From contig NZ_BMPW01000001.1 in assembly GCF_014647795.1 (NCBI RefSeq), positions 620,001-684,000 of the forward strand: 64,000 bases of DNA, written 5' to 3'. Positions within the stretch are counted from its first letter, which is position 1; the number at the start of each line of letters is the position of its first letter. The translations under genes were made by a program, and so were the position numbers. Below, piece after piece: positions 54,282-64,000 of this stretch. The notes beneath the pieces are model-generated. The model was not told the DNA's origin. It did not search any database and worked only from the letters and a program-made list of their open reading frames with translations. Source of the stretch: Actinoplanes campanulatus (GTDB lineage Bacteria; Actinomycetota; Actinomycetes; Mycobacteriales; Micromonosporaceae).

Positions 54282-55970
54282 TCAGACTTCGACGACCGTC
54301 GGTACGATCATCGGCCGTCGCCGATAGGCGTCGTTCACCCATCGGCCCACGGTCCGCCGGACAACCTGTTGCAGCTGGTGGGTGTCGGTGATCCCGTCCT
54401 CGGCGGAGCGGTGCAGCGCCGCGGTGAGCAGCGGGACCACCGGGCTGAACGCCTCCGGGTCCTCGGAGAAGCCCTTCGCCGAGATGACCGGTTCGCCGAC
54501 CACCTTGCCGGTGACCGAGTCGATCACCACGGTGGCCGCGATGAACCCGCCGTCGCCGAGGATGCGGCGCTCGGTGAGCAACGATTCGCTGACGTCGCCG
54601 ACCGCCAGACCGTCGACATACACATACCGGCTGCGGACCCGGCCGACCACCCGGGCATGGCCCTCGACCAGGTCGACCACGTCGCCGTCCTCGCAGAGCA
54701 CGACCCGGTCCGGGGCGACCCCGGTCTCGATGCCGAGCTGCGCGTGGGCGCGCAGGTGACGCCACTCGCCGTGCACCGGCATGAGGTTGCTGGGCCGGGT
54801 GACGTTGAGCAGGTAGCGCAGCTCGCCGGCCGGGGCGTGGCCGGAGACGTGCACCTTCGCGGTCTCCTTGTGGATCACCGTGGCGCCGGCCCGGGAGAGC
54901 TGGTTGATCACCCGGTAGACCGAGGTCTCGTTGCCCGGCACCAGCGAACTGGCCAGCACCACCGTGTCGCCGGGGGCGATGGTGATGTGCCGGTGGTCAC
55001 CGGTCGACATCCGGCCGAGGGCGCTCATCGGCTCGCCCTGCGACCCGGTCGACATGAACACGATCTCGTCGGGCGGCAGGTGGGTGGCCTCGTCCAGGCC
55101 GACCAGCAGGCCGTCCGGGATGCGCAGCAGGCCCAGGTCGCGGGCGATGCCCATGTTCCTCACCATGGACCGGCCGATCAGGGCGACCTTGCGGTCGTAC
55201 TCCCAGGCTGCGTCCATCACCTGCTGCACCCGGTGCACGTGGGAGGCGAAGCTGGCCACGATGATCCGGCCGCGGGCCTTGCCGAAGATCGAGCTGAGCA
55301 CCGGGCCGATGTCGCGCTCCGGGGTGACGAAGCCGGGCACCTCGGCGTTGGTCGAGTCGGAGAGCAGCAGGTCGACGCCCTCGGCGCCGAGCCGGGCGAA
55401 CCCGGCCAGGTCGGTGATCCGCCCGTCCAGCGGCACCTGGTCCATCTTGAAGTCGCCGGTGTGCAGGATCAGACCGGCCGGGGTACGGACGGCGACCGCC
55501 AGCGCGTCCGGAATGGAGTGGTTGACCGCGAAGAACTCGCACTCGAACGGCCCGAGCCGCTCCACTCCGCCCTCGCGGACGGTCAGCGTGTACGGGTCCA
55601 GCCGCCGCTCGGCCAGTTTCGCCTCGACCAGGGCCAGGGTGAACTCCGAGCCGACCAGCGGGATGTCCGGCTTGTGGGCCAGCAGGTACGGAACCGCGCC
55701 GATGTGGTCCTCGTGCCCGTGGGTCAGCACGATCGCCTGAATGTCGTCCAGACGGTCCAGAATGGGCGCGAAGTCGGGGAGGATCAGGTCGACACCCGGC
55801 TGCTCCACATCCGGGAAGAGCACCCCGCAGTCGACGACCAGGATCTTCCCGTCGAACTCGAACACCGTCATGTTGCGGCCGATGGCGCCGAGCCCACCGA
55901 GCGGGATGACGCGCAGGGCGCCCTCCGGCAGCGGCGGCGGCGAACCCAACTCCACGTGAGCTTGACTCAT
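54282..55970 (-). CDS. rnj: ribonuclease J
   Basis: A metallo-beta-lactamase-fold exo/endoribonuclease for RNA maturation and decay. The 562-residue protein has VLTHGHEDHIGA with zinc ligands His84, His86, Asp88 and His89, then LLHTGDFKMDQ, LLSDSTNAEVPG, the beta-CASP motifs and MPVHGEWRHLRAHAQL. The length and domain order are standard for RNase J. It lies 13 bases after dapA, a linkage conserved in actinomycetes. Confidence 0.96.
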   Translation of the reverse strand: MSQAHVELGSPPPLPEGALRVIPLGGLGAIGRNMTVFEFDGKILVVDCGVLFPDVEQPGVDLILPDFAPILDRLDDIQAIVLTHGHEDHIGAVPYLLAHKPDIPLVGSEFTLALVEAKLAERRLDPYTLTVREGGVERLGPFECEFFAVNHSIPDALAVAVRTPAGLILHTGDFKMDQVPLDGRITDLAGFARLGAEGVDLLLSDSTNAEVPGFVTPERDIGPVLSSIFGKARGRIIVASFASHVHRVQQVMDAAWEYDRKVALIGRSMVRNMGIARDLGLLRIPDGLLVGLDEATHLPPDEIVFMSTGSQGEPMSALGRMSTGDHRHITIAPGDTVVLASSLVPGNETSVYRVINQLSRAGATVIHKETAKVHVSGHAPAGELRYLLNVTRPSNLMPVHGEWRHLRAHAQLGIETGVAPDRVVLCEDGDVVDLVEGHARVVGRVRSRYVYVDGLAVGDVSESLLTERRILGDGGFIAATVVIDSVTGKVVGEPVISAKGFSEDPEAFSPVVPLLTAALHRSAEDGITDTHQLQQVVRRTVGRWVNDAYRRRPMIVPTVVEV

Positions 55971-55983
55971 TCGCCTCTTCCTG

Positions 55984-56877
55984 TCAGAGCACGATGCCGG
56001 CCGCGGCGGCGTCCTGGCGCAGTTGGTTCAATTCCTCATCGGTCGCGTCGACCAGCGGCGAACGGACCACCCCGGCGGGCCGGCCCAGAGCGTTCAGCCC
56101 GGCCTTCACCAGCATGACCCCCTGCGTACGGAAGATGCCCGTGAACAGGGGCAGAGCCGTGCGGTGCAGGGCCAGCGCGGCGGCCGTGTCACCCCGGTCC
56201 CAGGCCTCGATCATGTCCTTGGCCAGCCGGCCGGTGAAGTGGGTCGAGGTGCCGACCAGTCCGACCCCGCCGATCGAGAGCAGCGGCAGGGTGGCGGCGT
56301 CGTCGCCGGAGTAGTAGGCCAGGCCGGTCCGGGCCAGCACGTGCGAGCTGGCGGCCAGGTCTCCCTTGGCGTCCTTGACGGCGACGATCCGCTCGTGCCC
56401 GGCGAGGCGGCACATGGTCTCGGTGGCGATCGCGGTGCCGGCCCGGTGCGGGATGTCGTAGACCATGATCGGCAGGCCGGTGGCGTCGGCGACGGCACGG
56501 AAGTGGCGCTCGACGCCCGCCTGCGGCGGCTTGCTGTAGTACGGGGTGACGACCAGCAGGCCGTGCGCCCCCGCCTTCTCCGCGGCCTGCGCCAGCTCGA
56601 TGGTGTGGGCGGTGTTGTTGGTGCCGACGCCCGCCAGCACCCGTGCCCGGTCCCCGACGGCCTCGATCACGGCACGGAGCAGCGCGTCCTTCTCCGCGTC
56701 GGTGGTGGTGGGGGACTCGCCGGTGGTGCCGCTGATGACGAGCGCGTCGTTGCGCTGCTCGTCGACGAGGTACGCGGCGAGGCGCGCCGCACCCTCGATG
56801 TCCAGGGAACCGTCCGGGGTGAACGGGGTCACCATGGCGGTCAGCAGCCGTCCGAAGGGCCGCGGGTCGTGCGTCAT
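55984..56877 (-). CDS. dapA: 4-hydroxy-tetrahydrodipicolinate synthase DapA
   Basis: Condenses pyruvate and aspartate semialdehyde, the first step of the diaminopimelate branch. The 297-residue TIM barrel shows TAMVTPFTPDGSLD, SGTTGESPTT, MVYDIPHRAG with the catalytic tyrosine, and IVAVKDAKGDL with the Schiff-base lysine. ATG 56877 follows AGGTTGTCAGGT and starts the family sequence; an upstream GTG adds ten non-family residues. dapB (59294-60055) and dapF (1-461) of the same pathway are in the window. Confidence 0.95.
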   Translation of the reverse strand: MTHDPRPFGRLLTAMVTPFTPDGSLDIEGAARLAAYLVDEQRNDALVISGTTGESPTTTDAEKDALLRAVIEAVGDRARVLAGVGTNNTAHTIELAQAAEKAGAHGLLVVTPYYSKPPQAGVERHFRAVADATGLPIMVYDIPHRAGTAIATETMCRLAGHERIVAVKDAKGDLAASSHVLARTGLAYYSGDDAATLPLLSIGGVGLVGTSTHFTGRLAKDMIEAWDRGDTAAALALHRTALPLFTGIFRTQGVMLVKAGLNALGRPAGVVRSPLVDATDEELNQLRQDAAAAGIVL

Positions 56878-56903
56878 ACCTGACAACCTATCGGACGCCC
56901 CGG

Positions 56904-57455
56904 TCACACGTAGAAAGCGGTGAACGGGGCCCAGGGGAGGTTACGCAAGATGCTCCACACACCCCAGACCACCATGAATGTGATCATGGCGGCCGGACTG
57001 ATCGAGAACTCCGGCAGCCGCAGGCGGAAGAGCCGGCGGCCGGCCCAGGCCACGTACAGATAGATCAGGAACGGCACCGCGAAGACGAACACCAGGTGGT
57101 GCCGGGCCGCGGCGGGCAGGTCGCCGTGCAGCAGCAACCACGCCGCCCGGGTGCCGCCGCACCCCGGGCAGACGAATCCGGTCAGGTATTTGAGCAGGCA
57201 GGAAGGCGGGTCACCGGCCTGTGCCGTGGTCGGGTCGGTGAGCAGGGTGTAGCCGACCGCGCCACCGGTGCAGGCGAGGATCGCGAGCGGGGCCAGCCAG
57301 ATCGGCGAGCGGGCCGAGACCCGGTTGACGAGGCGGGTCAGCCGATCCTCTCGGACAGGCCGGTAGCCGAACCACTCGGGCGGCACCGGAGGGCCCTGGA
57401 CCGGCTGATCGGCCAGCCACGGAGGCGACTGGGCGGCGGCACTCATGGCCGTCAC
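56904..57455 (-). CDS. DUF2752 membrane protein
   Basis: A 183-residue protein with about three membrane helices after a Pro-rich cytoplasmic N-terminus. The DUF2752 mark GFVCPGCGGTRAAWLLLHGD, including the CPGCGGTR motif, is clear. The function of the family is unknown; the cysteines suggest metal or redox binding. Its GTG start overlaps the TGA of the YcaQ-like gene by four bases (GTGA, 57455-57452), so translation is coupled. dapA follows by 26 bases. Confidence 0.85.
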   Translation of the reverse strand: MTAMSAAAQSPPWLADQPVQGPPVPPEWFGYRPVREDRLTRLVNRVSARSPIWLAPLAILACTGGAVGYTLLTDPTTAQAGDPPSCLLKYLTGFVCPGCGGTRAAWLLLHGDLPAAARHHLVFVFAVPFLIYLYVAWAGRRLFRLRLPEFSISPAAMITFMVVWGVWSILRNLPWAPFTAFYV

Positions 57456-58681
57456 GCTACACCCGTGACGCCGGCCCGCAGAGCGCTCGCCAGCGGGCCC
57501 GCGAAATCGCCCCGCTCGGGCGCCGCCACCGTGGTGAGGCCCAGCCAGCCGGCCAGGCGGCGCAGCTCGGCGGCGAGCGCGGGAGCGGTCTCCTCCGGGT
57601 CCGCCCCCGGTTCCAGCCAGGCGGCCGGGATCCGCAACTCACCGGCCTTACGGTCGGCCTTCAGGTCGAGCCGGGCCGCGAACCGCTCGCCCATCAGGAA
57701 CGGCAGCACGTAGTAGCCGTACAGCCGCTGGGGCCGAGGCACGTAGATCTCGATCCGGTAGGTCATGCCGAACAGCCGCTCGGTCCGGCCGCGCTCCCAG
57801 ATCAGCGGATCGAACGGGCTCACCAGGGTGGCGGCGCCGACCCGGCGGGGCAGTCTCGCCTCGTGGTGCAGCCACGCCGACCTCCACCCCGGGACGGTGA
57901 CCGGGCGCAGCACCCCGGCCTCGGCCAGCTCGGCGATCGCCTGCCGGCACGGCTGCACCGGAAGCCGGAAATAGTCACGCAGCTCGGCCTCGGCGGCCAC
58001 CCCGAGCGCCCGGGCGGAGAGCTCGACCAGGGCCCGGAACGCCTCCTCCGGCGCCGGGGTGGGCGCGGCCAGCACCTCGGCCGGCAGCACCCGCTCGGGC
58101 AGGTCGTAGCGGCGGGCGAAGGACGTGGTCCGCTCGGCGGCGGTCACCTGACCGGTGTAGAAGAGCCACTCGAGAGCCTGCTTGACGACCGACCAGTTCC
58201 ACCCCCAGTGCTCCTTGTCGCGGGGTGTGTCGTGCTCGATCTCGGCGGCCGTGATCGGGCCGCGGTCGCGCACCTCGTCGAGCACCCAGGCGACCAGATC
58301 GGGCTGCTCCACGGCGATGCGCCGCATGTTGCCCCAGGCGAACTCGTGCGCCCGCGCCATCCGCCAGCGGAACAGCGGCTGCAGGTCGGCGCGGATCAGC
58401 GACGCCTCGTGCCCCCAGAACTCGAACAGCTCGCGGGGCCCGCGGTAGGCGGCCCGCTCCAGCAGGCCGGGCGAATACGGCCCGAGGCGGCTGTAGAGCG
58501 GCATGAAGTGGGCGCGCTGCAACACGTTCACCGAGTCCATCTGGATCAGGTGCAGGCGGCGCAGCACCCGGCGCAGGTGGCGCAGGTCGGTGGCGCCACC
58601 CGGTCGTGGGTCGGCGAAGCCCTGGGCCGCCAGCGTGATCCGGCGGGCCTGGGAGAGCGAGAGTGATTCGGACACGGCCAT
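57452..58681 (-). CDS. YcaQ/AlkZ-like DNA glycosylase (HTH_42)
   Basis: A 409-residue winged-helix protein of the YcaQ/AlkZ superfamily, DNA glycosylases that remove alkylated bases or unhook interstrand crosslinks. The active-site motif LIQMDSVNVLQRAH contains Q47-M-D49, the Q-x-D form of the YcaQ branch rather than the Q-x-Q form of AlkZ. Other family segments are FWGHEASLI and SPFDPLIWERGRTERLFGM. It starts at ATG 58681, 42 bases from a divergent GNAT gene, and is coupled to the DUF2752 gene. Confidence 0.85.
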   Translation of the reverse strand: MAVSESLSLSQARRITLAAQGFADPRPGGATDLRHLRRVLRRLHLIQMDSVNVLQRAHFMPLYSRLGPYSPGLLERAAYRGPRELFEFWGHEASLIRADLQPLFRWRMARAHEFAWGNMRRIAVEQPDLVAWVLDEVRDRGPITAAEIEHDTPRDKEHWGWNWSVVKQALEWLFYTGQVTAAERTTSFARRYDLPERVLPAEVLAAPTPAPEEAFRALVELSARALGVAAEAELRDYFRLPVQPCRQAIAELAEAGVLRPVTVPGWRSAWLHHEARLPRRVGAATLVSPFDPLIWERGRTERLFGMTYRIEIYVPRPQRLYGYYVLPFLMGERFAARLDLKADRKAGELRIPAAWLEPGADPEETAPALAAELRRLAGWLGLTTVAAPERGDFAGPLASALRAGVTGVA

Positions 58682-58723
58682 CGTGGAGAGAGACTAGACG
58701 CGGGGTATGACAGAGTTGCCGCC

Positions 58724-59287
58724 ATGGCACTCGGCTTCGTCCGTCCCGCTCGTCCCGAGGACGCGGGAGAGATCGCGCGCATCCAGCTGTCCACCTGGCG
58801 TTCCGCGTACCGGCGGATGTTCCCGCCACACGTGCTGGCCGGCCTGGACGAGGACTACCTGGCCCGCGGGTGGACCGAGGCGATCACCGCTACGCCGTCC
58901 GCGCGGCACCGGGTGCTGATCGCCGTCGAGCAGGCTGAGAACTCGGCGCACGTGGTGGGCTTCGCCGCCTCCGGCCCGGCCGACGAGCAGGCCCTGGCAC
59001 CGGAGGAGGAGCCCCTGCCGGAGGACGTCGCGGCCGTCACCGACCTGCTGATCGAGCCGCGCTGGGGCCGGCGCGGCCACGGCAGCCGGCTGCTGGCCGC
59101 CGCGGTCGACAACTGGCGCGACGACGGCTTCCGGACCGCGGTGGCCTGGGTCTACGACGCCGACAGCGTGATGCGGAAGTTCCTCGGCTCGACCGGCTGG
59201 GAGCCGGACGGGGCGAGCCGCGCCCTCGACGTGGACGACCTGCTCGTACCCCAGATCCGGCTACACGTGGCGGTTTCGGACGCCTAG
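58724..59287 (+). CDS. GNAT-family acetyltransferase
   Basis: A 187-residue GNAT. The acetyl-CoA loop is LLIEPRWGRRGHGSRLLAAA with the RRGHGS pyrophosphate-binding pattern near residue 115; the N-terminal RPARPEDAGEIARIQLSTW is typical too. The substrate is unknown. It diverges from the YcaQ-like gene and ends 6 bases before the end of dapB. The TAG stop lies in the first of two identical CGCCTAGTCC copies. Confidence 0.82.
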   Translation: MALGFVRPARPEDAGEIARIQLSTWRSAYRRMFPPHVLAGLDEDYLARGWTEAITATPSARHRVLIAVEQAENSAHVVGFAASGPADEQALAPEEEPLPEDVAAVTDLLIEPRWGRRGHGSRLLAAAVDNWRDDGFRTAVAWVYDADSVMRKFLGSTGWEPDGASRALDVDDLLVPQIRLHVAVSDA

Positions 59288-59293
59288 TCCCGC

Positions 59294-61025
<1,732 letters not shown>

Positions 61026-61040
61026 GGGTAGAACGGAGGG

Positions 61041-62375
61041 TTACCAGCCGGGTAATTCATCCTCATCGAAGGGACCCACGACGGCCAGCGACAACGGCTG
61101 GGCGAGCAGGTCGGTGGCGACCGCGCCGACCTCGCCGACGGTGACCCCGTCCACCCGGGCCAGCATCTCGTCGACGCCCATCAGGTCGCCGTGCAGCAGC
61201 TCCGACTTGGCCAGCCGGCTCATCCGGGAGCCGGTGTCCTCCAGGCCCAGCACGTACGAGCCCTTCGCCATGCCCTTGCCGCGGACCAGCTCCTCCGCGG
61301 TGATGCCGTGCGCCGCGATCCGGTCCAGCTCGGCGCGGATCAGGTCGAGCACCTCACGGGCCTTGGCCGGGGCACAGCCCGCGTAGACGCCGACCAGGCC
61401 GCTGTCGGCGTAGTGCCCGGCGTAGGAGTAGACCGAGTAGGCCAGCCCGCGCTTCTCCCGGATCTCCTGGAAGAGACGGCTGGACATCCCGCCGCCGAGC
61501 ACGTTGTTGAGCACACCGAGGGCGAACCGCCGCTCGTCGTGCCGGCCCACCCCGGGGCCGCCCAGCACGATGTGCGCCTGCTCGGTGTCGCGATGCAGGA
61601 CGAGGTTGCGCGCCTTGCGTACGCGTACCCTCTTGTCGCCCGCACGCGGCTGAGCCGGCTCGACCGGCCCGGTGTCCAGCGGGGTGCCCGCCAGGGCCTT
61701 GCGAACCAGCCGGACCACCGCCGCGTGGTCGAGGTTCCCGGCGGCGGCGACCACGATCTCCGGCGCCGTGTAGTGGCGCCGGTAGAACCGGTTGATCTGG
61801 TCCCGTGTCATCGGGCTGATCGAGTCCGGGGTGCCGGAGATCAGCCGGCCGAGCGGGTGGTCGCCGTAGATGGCCTCGGCGAAGATGTCGTGCACCTCGT
61901 CACCGGGCTCGTCCTCGTGCATGGCGATCTCCTCGAGGATCACGCCACGTTCGGTCTCCACGTCCGCCGGATCGAGGATCGAGTCGGCCACCGCGTCGAC
62001 CAGCACGTCCACGGCGAGCGGCAGATCAGCGTCGAGCACCCGCGCGTAGTAGCAGGTGTACTCCTTCGTGGTGAAGGCGTTCGTCTCGCCGCCGACCGCC
62101 TCGATCTGCGAGGAGATCTCCAGGGCGGTGCGCTTGTGGGTGCCCTTGAAGAGCAGGTGCTCCAGGAAGTGCGAGGCGCCGTGCAGGGTGGGCGTCTCGT
62201 CGCGGGACCCGATCCCGACCCAGATGCCGAGCGCGGTGCTGCGGGTGGTCGGGATCGCCTCGGTGATGATGCGCAGGCCACTGGGCAGAACGGTCTTCTT
62301 GACGCCGTCCTGCAGGGTGCGGGTAGAGACGCGGGCCGGCCTAGTGGCCGGCCCGTGTCCGTCGTTCGCTGTCAC
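61041..62375 (-). CDS. M16-family zinc metallopeptidase
   Basis: A 444-residue peptidase of the pitrilysin/processing-peptidase family. The inverted zinc motif HxxEH is present as HFLEH (69-73) with FKGT after it, and the third ligand region is ETNAFTTKEYTCYYARV. The C-terminal half-domain (HIVLGGPGVGRHDERRFAL) is the usual non-catalytic copy. The GTG start directly follows the pnp TAA with no gap, so it is probably translated by coupled reinitiation. No signal peptide is seen. Confidence 0.92.
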   Translation of the reverse strand: MTANDGHGPATRPARVSTRTLQDGVKKTVLPSGLRIITEAIPTTRSTALGIWVGIGSRDETPTLHGASHFLEHLLFKGTHKRTALEISSQIEAVGGETNAFTTKEYTCYYARVLDADLPLAVDVLVDAVADSILDPADVETERGVILEEIAMHEDEPGDEVHDIFAEAIYGDHPLGRLISGTPDSISPMTRDQINRFYRRHYTAPEIVVAAAGNLDHAAVVRLVRKALAGTPLDTGPVEPAQPRAGDKRVRVRKARNLVLHRDTEQAHIVLGGPGVGRHDERRFALGVLNNVLGGGMSSRLFQEIREKRGLAYSVYSYAGHYADSGLVGVYAGCAPAKAREVLDLIRAELDRIAAHGITAEELVRGKGMAKGSYVLGLEDTGSRMSRLAKSELLHGDLMGVDEMLARVDGVTVGEVGAVATDLLAQPLSLAVVGPFDEDELPGW

Positions 62376-64000
62376 TTAGTCGCGGCGCTCGCCGCGGTCG
62401 CCGGACGGGCGCGAACGGCGACGGCGGGGCTCGCCGCCACCCTCGCCGCGGGGCGCGCGGTCCTCACGCGGCGCCCGCTCGGGGCGGCCACCCTCGGAAC
62501 CCTCGGCGGCCGCCGGGGCCTCCTCGCCCTCCGGGCGCACCTTGTCCAGGTAGATCTTGCCGCGGGCGTCGATGTCCGCGATGGACACCTCGACCTTGTC
62601 GCCGACGTTGAGGAAGTCCTCGACCTTCTCGACGCGCTTGCCGTCGCCCACCTTGGAGATGTGCAGCAGGCCGTCACGGCCGGGCAGCAGCGAGATGAAC
62701 GCGCCGAACGCGGCCGTCTTCACCACGGTGCCGAGGAACTTGTCGCCCACCTTCGGCAGGGTCGGGTTGGCGATCGCGTTGATCCGCTCGACCGCGGCCT
62801 CGGCGGCCGGGCCGTTGGTCGCGCCGACGTAGATGGTGCCGTCGTCCTCGATGGAGATGTCGGCGCCGGTCTCGTCCTGGATCGCGTTGATGGTCTGGCC
62901 CTTGGGGCCGATCACCATGCCGATCTTGTCGACCGGGATCTTCACGGTGGTGACCCGCGGGGCGTGCTCGCTCATCGCGGCCGGGCCCTCGATCGCGGCG
63001 GTCATCACCGCGAGGATCGTGGCGCGGGCCTCGTGCGCCTGCTGCAGAGCGCCGGCCAGCACGTCCGACGGGATGCCGTCGAGCTTGGTGTCCAGCTGCA
63101 GGGCGGTGACGAACTCGGCCGTGCCGGCGACCTTGAAGTCCATGTCGCCGAACGCGTCCTCGGCGCCCAGGATGTCGGTCAGCGCGACGTACTCGGTCTT
63201 GCCGTCGACCTCGTCCGAGATCAGGCCCATGGCGATGCCGGCGACCGGGGCCTTCAGCGGCACACCCGCGCTGAGCAGGGCCAGCGTCGAGGCGCAGACC
63301 GAGCCCATCGAGGTGGAGCCGTTGGAGCCGAGGGCCTCGGAGACCTGACGGATCGCGTACGGGAACTCCTCGCGCGACGGCAGCACCGGCACGAGGGCCC
63401 GCTCGGCCAGCGCGCCGTGACCGATCTCGCGGCGCTTCGGCGAGCCCACCCGGCCGGTCTCACCGGTCGAGTACGGCGGGAAGTTGTAGTTGTGCATGTA
63501 GCGCTTGGTCTTCTCGGGAGCGAGAGTGTCCAGCGACTGCTCCAGGCGCAGCATGTTCAGCGTGGTGACGCCCAGGATCTGGGTCTCGCCGCGCTCGAAC
63601 AGCGCCGAGCCGTGCACGCGGGGCAGCACGCCCGTGAGAGCGGTCAGCGGGCGGATGTCACGCGGGCCACGGCCGTCGATGCGGACCTGCTCGCGCAGCA
63701 CGCGCTGGCGCACCTCGGACTTGGTGACCGAGCGGAACGCCGCGCTGATCTCCTTCTCCCGGCCCTCGAACCGCTCGTCGAGCAGCTCGTGCGCCTTCGC
63801 CTTGACCAGGTCGAGGGACTCCTCGCGCTCCTGCTTGCCGGCAATCTTCAGCGCCTCGGCGACCTCGGTGCGAACCGCGTCGGAGACGGCCGAGTACACG
63901 TCGTCCTGGTAGTCCAGGAAGACCGGGAACTCGGCGACCGGCTTCGCGGCGATCTCGGCCAGCTCGCTCTGCGCGCGGCACAGCTCGCGGATGGCCGGCT
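62376..64000 (-). CDS. pnp: polyribonucleotide nucleotidyltransferase Pnp (5' part outside the window)
   Basis: 3'-5' phosphorolytic RNase; in actinomycetes the enzyme is also known as guanosine pentaphosphate synthetase. Inside the window it covers the last 541 residues: the end of the first RNase PH domain region, the helical domain, the second RNase PH domain ([51 protein letters not shown]), a KH domain ([16 protein letters not shown]), an S1 domain ([19 protein letters not shown]) and an Arg/Gly-rich tail. The frame stays open to the window end, so the start lies beyond 64000. Confidence 0.96.
   Translation of the reverse strand, partial: PAIRELCRAQSELAEIAAKPVAEFPVFLDYQDDVYSAVSDAVRTEVAEALKIAGKQEREESLDLVKAKAHELLDERFEGREKEISAAFRSVTKSEVRQRVLREQVRIDGRGPRDIRPLTALTGVLPRVHGSALFERGETQILGVTTLNMLRLEQSLDTLAPEKTKRYMHNYNFPPYSTGETGRVGSPKRREIGHGALAERALVPVLPSREEFPYAIRQVSEALGSNGSTSMGSVCASTLALLSAGVPLKAPVAGIAMGLISDEVDGKTEYVALTDILGAEDAFGDMDFKVAGTAEFVTALQLDTKLDGIPSDVLAGALQQAHEARATILAVMTAAIEGPAAMSEHAPRVTTVKIPVDKIGMVIGPKGQTINAIQDETGADISIEDDGTIYVGATNGPAAEAAVERINAIANPTLPKVGDKFLGTVVKTAAFGAFISLLPGRDGLLHISKVGDGKRVEKVEDFLNVGDKVEVSIADIDARGKIYLDKVRPEGEEAPAAAEGSEGGRPERAPREDRAPRGEGGGEPRRRRSRPSGDRGERRD

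Overview
The window is high-GC DNA from an actinomycete, most likely Actinoplanes or another member of the Micromonosporaceae. The evidence is the strong third-codon-position GC bias, frequent GTG starts, ATGA/GTGA stop-start couplings and conserved actinobacterial gene order: dapF-miaA, miaB, gluABCD, rny, recX-recA-DUF3046, clgR-pspA-pspM, cinA-pgsA-rimO, ftsK, rnj-dapA, dapB and pnp. Species-level assignment is inference; no rRNA or tRNA gene was recognised.

Left part (1-16.8 kb). Housekeeping genes dapF (cut by the window edge), miaA and a DUF349 protein are followed by an accessory block (2.96-15.3 kb) before miaB. This block has three parts. First, a tightly coupled operon of families known by Streptomyces coelicolor locus names: SCO2524, SCO2523 (a ParA/MinD-like protein with an altered P-loop) and SCO2522. 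The SCO2521-family partner lies about 5.3 kb away. Second, between them on the opposite strand, a D-amino-acid-oxidase-like gene followed by a 1396-residue DUF4062-NACHT-HEAT protein that resembles bacterial NLR-type defence proteins. Third, a membrane TrkA-N protein with a C-terminal RyR domain, followed by a small SLOG-like nucleotide-sensor protein. This block is the most interesting part of the window.

Middle (16.8-31.8 kb). The gluABCD glutamate ABC transporter operon ends in a strong terminator. After it come a low-GC secreted orphan, RNase Y, a gene-free stretch of about 2.4 kb with two different tandem-repeat arrays and an inverted repeat, and a DNA-repair run (udgX, DUF3046, recA with LexA-type boxes, recX). 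A divergent pair follows: a MocR-type regulator and a flavin-barrel/GNAT fusion. A LysE-type exporter closes the section.

Right part (31.8-64 kb). A transmembrane Ser/Thr kinase diverges from the large helicase Lhr, which is followed by a five-unit 39-bp tandem array shared with the end of an F420-type oxidoreductase gene. Next come an SAM hydrolase, Nei2, the envelope-stress genes clgR-pspA-pspM, cinA-pgsA-rimO, a Cys-rich HTH regulator, ftsK, a YbjN protein, a streptogrisin-like protease, rnj-dapA, a DUF2752 protein, a YcaQ-type glycosylase, dapB, a PAP2 membrane protein, an M16 peptidase and pnp (cut by the window end). DNA repair (miaA-side island aside: udgX, recA, recX, lhr, nei2, ycaQ), RNA turnover (rny, rnj, pnp), tRNA/ribosome modification (miaA, miaB, rimO) and the diaminopimelate pathway (dapA, dapB, dapF) are the main shared themes.
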